Shown here one piece after another: positions 63,701 through 64,000 of a stretch of 64,000 bases of DNA. The stretch lies in NCBI GenBank assembly GCA_013397845.1, contig VZTG01001081.1, forward strand, positions 62,001 to 126,000. The letters run 5' to 3'. Source of the DNA: Melanocharis versteri. Its lineage: Eukaryota > Chordata > Aves > Passeriformes > Melanocharitidae. The position numbers were made by a program, and so were the translations under genes. The notes under the pieces are model-generated. The model was not told the DNA's origin, did no database searches, and was given only the letters and a program-made list of their open reading frames with translations. The first letter of the stretch is position 1, and every line of letters starts with the position of its first letter.

Positions 63701-64000
63701 GAGTAATGAAAGTCCAAAACCTTCTAGGAAGCAGATAAAATACAGCTCCTGTGTTTTACAGCAGAGGTTCAAAGTGAATATAAGATTTTTGAAGGCCACA
63801 GCACAAGACTGGCAGTGTTTATGTTATATAGGAACGGTTTCATAATCACCTCCAACAGTTTTGGCAGGGAAATAGGAAACAACATTCAGTTTGCCCAGAT
63901 TTAGGAGGAAACACTACATTTAAGGAAAAAGAGAAGGGTGTTTCTCCTGATTCTATACATAAATACCGCTGCTATCACTTTGAACTCCCCACCTGCCCAG
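27744..64000 (-). CDS. EML6: Echinoderm microtubule-associated protein-like 6, C-terminal 1214 residues
   Basis: EML proteins bind microtubules through a HELP motif fused to tandem beta-propellers of WD repeats. EML6 is one of the long forms with three such units in a row. Twenty-eight exons join in one phase from the window edge at 64000 to a TGA at 27744-27746, giving 1214 residues against about 1958 for human EML6. By window residue: 1-530, propellers of unit 2; about 530-617, acidic linker (SEESDTDAEEDGGYDSD) and basic stretch; about 618-665, HELP motif of unit 3 (VFGYRGFDCRNNLHYL); 665-1214, propellers of unit 3, ending SVFVWRCL. Tail-to-tail synteny with RTN4 separates it from its paralogue EML5, which has a different C-terminal tail. 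All visible introns are GT-AG. Missing: the 5' exons, unit 1 and the unit-2 HELP motif, beyond the window. Confidence 0.96.
27838..28395. repeat. GT-rich imperfect simple repeat
   Basis: About 560 bases built from TGTG, CTGTGTG and TGTGCACTG units with frequent interruptions; GT-rich on the + strand and CA-rich on the EML6 sense strand. It occupies most of the last EML6 intron. It creates long spurious open frames on both strands. Confidence 0.9.
28425..28525 (-). CDS. EML6: EML6 window exon 27
   Basis: 101 bases encoding AKHKRYFGHSAHVTNIRF and then SHDDKFVVSTGGDDC, a WD blade with its GHS turn. Acceptor TCCCACAG, donor GTGAGT. High GC compared with the flanks. Confidence 0.95.
28801..28954 (-). 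CDS. EML6: EML6 window exon 26
   Basis: 154 bases encoding ILGDEVIGIWPRN, ADVNCACVTHAGLNIVTGDD and FGLVKLFDFPCTEKF. Acceptor GGAACAG, donor GTAAGT. The upstream intron (28955-30015) is 1.06 kb without a visible feature. Confidence 0.95.
30016..30119 (-). CDS. EML6: EML6 window exon 25
   Basis: 104 bases encoding VSTGAYKRQVHEVPLGKQ and ITWATWTS (last codon split). Acceptor TTTCAG, donor GTAACA. The upstream intron (30120-30593) shows nothing. Confidence 0.94.
30594..30756 (-). CDS. EML6: EML6 window exon 24
   Basis: 163 bases encoding ISPDNRFLAVGSQEHTVDFY, DLTQGTTLNRIGYCKDIASF and VIQMDFSADSRYIQ: WD blade strands with the SPDNRFLAVGS hallmark. Acceptor GTCTAG, donor GTATGT. Confidence 0.96.
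30930..31180 (+). mobile_element. CR1-type LINE fragment, 3' end
   Basis: About 250 bases matching the well-known 3' part of avian CR1 elements: CACAGGTTGCCCAGAGAAGC, then a CATCCCTGGAAGTG-like block, GGCCAGGTTGGATGG, CTTTAAGGTCCCTTCCAACC and a final ATTCCATGACTCTATTCTAT, the degenerate terminal 8-bp repeat. It is 5'-truncated, as most CR1 copies are, and lies antisense to EML6 in the intron 30757-31471. The 5' boundary is approximate. Confidence 0.9.
31472..31644 (-). CDS. EML6: EML6 window exon 23
   Basis: 173 bases encoding KLVNKVSLGHPARCAAYSPD, GEMVAIGMRNGEFVVLLVNS and LKVWGKKRDRKSAIQDI. Acceptor CCCGCAG, donor GTAGGA. Strikingly GC-rich. The upstream intron (31645-32689) has no visible feature. 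Confidence 0.96.
32690..32878 (-). CDS. EML6: EML6 window exon 22
   Basis: 189 bases, phase 0 at both ends, encoding GKILVGTKDGEILEVGEKNA, then CHMEGEIWGLATHPSKDIF and ISASNDGTARIWDLSDK. Acceptor AAATAG, donor GTGAGT. The usual GH of this blade reads CH here (codon 32795-32797), whereas the matching blade of unit 2 has GHMEGEVWGL. Confidence 0.95.
33352..33466 (-). CDS. EML6: EML6 window exon 21
   Basis: 115 bases encoding TKEGGAVKLWDQEMKRCRAF and QLETGQLIECVRSVCRGK. Acceptor TTGCAG, donor GTGAGG. The upstream intron (33467-34078) has nothing visible. Confidence 0.96.
34079..34236 (-). CDS. EML6: EML6 window exon 20
   Basis: 158 bases encoding NNLTFTGAINGDVYVWKDHF, LVRLVAKAHTGPVFTMYTTL and RDGLIVTGGKER (next codon split). 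Acceptor TTGCAG, donor GTAAGA. Confidence 0.96.
34677..34885 (-). CDS. EML6: EML6 window exon 19
   Basis: 209 bases encoding AKVASRGGHLERIFVVEFRP, DSDTQFVSVGVKHMKFWTLA, then LLYKKGVIGSMEDAKMQTML and SVAFGA. Acceptor AACCAG, donor GTGAGT. Hallmark FRPDSDTQFVSVGVKH of the EMAP family. Confidence 0.97.
35579..35752 (-). CDS. EML6: EML6 window exon 18
   Basis: 174 bases encoding TTPTIHIWDAMSKQTLSMLR, CFHTKGVNYVNFSATGKLLV and SVGVDPEHTITVWRWQE. Acceptor CCACAG, donor GTAAAA. The upstream intron (35753-37319, 1.57 kb) shows nothing recognisable. Confidence 0.97.
37320..37418 (-). CDS. EML6: EML6 window exon 17
   Basis: 99 bases encoding SQSFYLEHTDDILCLTVNQH and PKYKNVVATSQI. Acceptor CTTTAG, donor GTACGT. 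It lies just after the HELP motif. The upstream intron (37419-38470) is 1.05 kb with nothing seen. Confidence 0.96.
38471..38600 (-). CDS. EML6: EML6 window exon 16 (HELP motif of unit 3)
   Basis: 130 bases encoding ELALDHVFGYRGFDCRNNLH, YLNDGADIIFHTAAAGIVQN and LST. VFGYRGFDCRNNLHYL is the hydrophobic HELP signature that packs into the EMAP propeller. Acceptor GACCAG, donor GTAATT. Confidence 0.97.
39560..39638 (-). CDS. EML6: EML6 window exon 15 (linker between units 2 and 3)
   Basis: 79 bases encoding PPVSRAAPQPEKLQKNNINK and KKKLVE, a proline-rich then strongly basic linker just before the HELP motif. Acceptor TTTCAG, donor GTCAGG. The intron downstream in the gene (38601-39559) has nothing visible. 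Confidence 0.95.
41575..41680. repeat. CA/TA-rich simple sequence
   Basis: Interrupted CACACA and TATATA runs within the long EML6 intron. Confidence 0.8.
46251..46270. repeat. 10-bp tandem duplication
   Basis: AGTAAGTTAC occurs twice head to tail. Confidence 0.9.
46632..46669. repeat. 19-bp tandem duplication
   Basis: CCTGAACATTTAGGATTTC occurs twice head to tail without a mismatch. Confidence 0.9.
49291..49417 (-). CDS. EML6: EML6 window exon 14 (linker)
   Basis: 127 bases encoding YDSDVAREKAIDYTTKIYAV, SIREMEGTKPHQQLKEVSVE and E (next codon split). Charged linker after the unit-2 propellers. Acceptor TCTAAG, donor GTATGT. Confidence 0.95.
49626..49827 (-). CDS. EML6: EML6 window exon 13 (last blade of unit 2 and acidic linker)
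   Basis: 202 bases encoding GQHAKFKKYVGHSAQVTNVQ, WLHNDSVLLTVGGADTALMI, WTREFLGIQE and the acidic SKLVDSEESDTDAEEDG. Acceptor TGTGCAG, donor GTAAAG. The acidic run contains casein-kinase-like S/T-D/E sites. Confidence 0.96.
49926..50102 (-). CDS. EML6: EML6 window exon 12
   Basis: 177 bases, phase 0 at both ends, encoding IEKIEWDTWTCVLGPTCEGI, WPMHSDVTVVNAASLTKDRT and LLATGDDFGFVKLFSYPVK. Only 98 bases of intron separate it from the next exon. Acceptor TTGCAG, donor GTAAGA. Confidence 0.96.
50722..50810 (-). CDS. EML6: EML6 window exon 11
   Basis: 89 bases encoding KLLQVNSGAKEQLFFEAPRG and KRHIIRIAE after a split G codon. Acceptor ATCCAG, donor GTATGA. The AG five bases further in would break the frame, so this acceptor is preferred. 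Confidence 0.93.
51626..51757 (-). CDS. EML6: EML6 window exon 10
   Basis: 132 bases encoding SGKYLAVASHDNFVDIYNVL, TSKRVGICKGASSYITHIDW and DSR. Acceptor TTGCAG, donor GTAAAG. Confidence 0.96.
52000..52152 (-). CDS. EML6: EML6 window exon 9
   Basis: 153 bases encoding GRCCAFSPDGKALAVGLNDG, SFLVVNADTVEDMVSFHHRK and EMISDIKFSR. Acceptor CCATAG, donor GTACAA. The upstream intron (52153-53215) shows nothing recognisable. Confidence 0.96.
53216..53357 (-). CDS. EML6: EML6 window exon 8
   Basis: 142 bases encoding GHMEGEVWGLAAHPLLPVCA, TVSDDKTLRIWELSSQHRML and AVRKLKK: a complete GH-to-IW WD repeat. Acceptor CTTCAG, donor GTAACT. Confidence 0.96.
54086..54213 (-). CDS. EML6: EML6 window exon 7
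   Basis: 128 bases encoding [40 protein letters not shown] and VQ. Acceptor CTTCAG, donor GTACTG. The upstream intron (54214-54891) is 678 bases with nothing seen. Confidence 0.96.
54892..55003 (-). CDS. EML6: EML6 window exon 6
   Basis: 112 bases encoding GFVTGGKDGIVALWDDMFER, CLKTYAIKRA and ALSASSK. Acceptor GTGCAG, donor GTATTG. The upstream intron (55004-56191, 1.2 kb) has nothing visible. Confidence 0.96.
56192..56394 (-). CDS. EML6: EML6 window exon 5
   Basis: 203 bases encoding GGFTSKRGTFGSVGKLETMM, SVSYGRVEELVFSGAATGDI, YIWKETLLLR and TVKAHDGPVFAMHALDK. Acceptor TTGCAG, donor GTATCT. The upstream intron (56395-57606) is 1.2 kb without a feature. Confidence 0.96.
57607..57707 (-). 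CDS. EML6: EML6 window exon 4
   Basis: 101 bases encoding GHKDKIFVVKCNPHHVDRLV and TVGMKHIKFWQQT. Acceptor TTGCAG, donor GTACTG. Confidence 0.96.
57708..60357 (-). other. EML6: EML6 intron (2.65 kb)
   Basis: AT-rich unique sequence with a short CT run near 58867-58878. No exon or mobile element was recognised. Confidence 0.7.
60358..60451 (-). CDS. EML6: EML6 window exon 3
   Basis: 94 bases encoding DGKCLASVGLDDNHAIVFWD and WKKGEKLATT (both end codons split). Acceptor TTACAG, donor GTAAGT. Confidence 0.96.
60452..63246 (-). other. EML6: EML6 intron (2.8 kb)
   Basis: AT-rich unique sequence with a T run at 62660-62674 and a partial internal repeat (GAACTTTATAGGGTG twice, about 61109-61147). 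No exon recognised. Confidence 0.7.
63247..63352 (-). CDS. EML6: EML6 window exon 2
   Basis: 106 bases encoding VGRDAAIHVWDTQTLKCLSL, LKGQHQRGVC and ALDFS. Acceptor ATCTAG, donor GTAAGC. First full WD blade of unit 2 in the window. Confidence 0.95.
63993..64000 (-). CDS. EML6: EML6 window exon 1, last 8 bases only
   Basis: The - strand reads CTGGGCAG then a GTGGGG donor. In phase this gives GQ, which runs straight into VGRDAAIHVW of the next exon, as in the ATGQVGRD context of the EML5/6 family just after the unit-2 HELP motif. It is only eight bases long, so the call leans on phase and family knowledge. Confidence 0.65.

Noticed and set aside
27744..64000. Assignment to EML5 instead of EML6
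   Set aside because: The C terminus SVFVWRCL and the tail-to-tail position beside RTN4 fit EML6. EML5 has a longer different tail and lies elsewhere in vertebrate genomes.

Overview
The window is vertebrate nuclear DNA and almost certainly from a bird. It carries two multi-exon genes with GT-AG introns, reticulon-4 (RTN4/Nogo) on the + strand and the large microtubule-associated protein gene EML6 on the - strand. They lie tail to tail, the arrangement known for this gene pair in other vertebrates. The introns are compact, and a CR1-type LINE tail with the typical avian 3' end lies in one EML6 intron. The bird order cannot be told from the sequence alone.

Positions 1-24257 (+) hold the 3' part of RTN4. 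It starts inside the large Nogo-A-specific exon (1-1651), followed by a 13.1 kb intron and the six exons of the reticulon-homology domain (14760-24257). The 13.1 kb intron is not empty. A GC-rich island with 23-bp tandem repeats precedes a 34-nt coding exon (7967-8000), the Nogo-C first exon; splicing it to the shared exons gives exactly 199 codons, the length of mammalian Nogo-C. A second GC-rich patch ends in another start-codon exon of the same phase (11538-11553), which would give a 193-residue form. The first is well supported. The second is a prediction.

Positions 24258-27743 hold the two converging 3' ends. RTN4 has a canonical poly(A) signal at 25270 and a possible distal one at 26043. 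EML6 has its first canonical signal on the other strand at 26280-26285.

Positions 27744-64000 (-) hold 28 EML6 exons (27 complete and 8 bases of another at the window edge), reconstructed with continuous phase into 1214 C-terminal residues. They encode the tandem WD propellers of the second EMAP unit (49626-64000), an acidic linker, and then, across a 9.65 kb intron, the HELP motif and propellers of the third unit (27744-39638). The last intron is filled with a GT-rich simple repeat.

The two genes are not known to work together. RTN4 shapes ER tubules and, in its long form, limits neurite growth. EML6 is a microtubule-associated WD protein. No RNA gene and no third protein-coding gene was seen.
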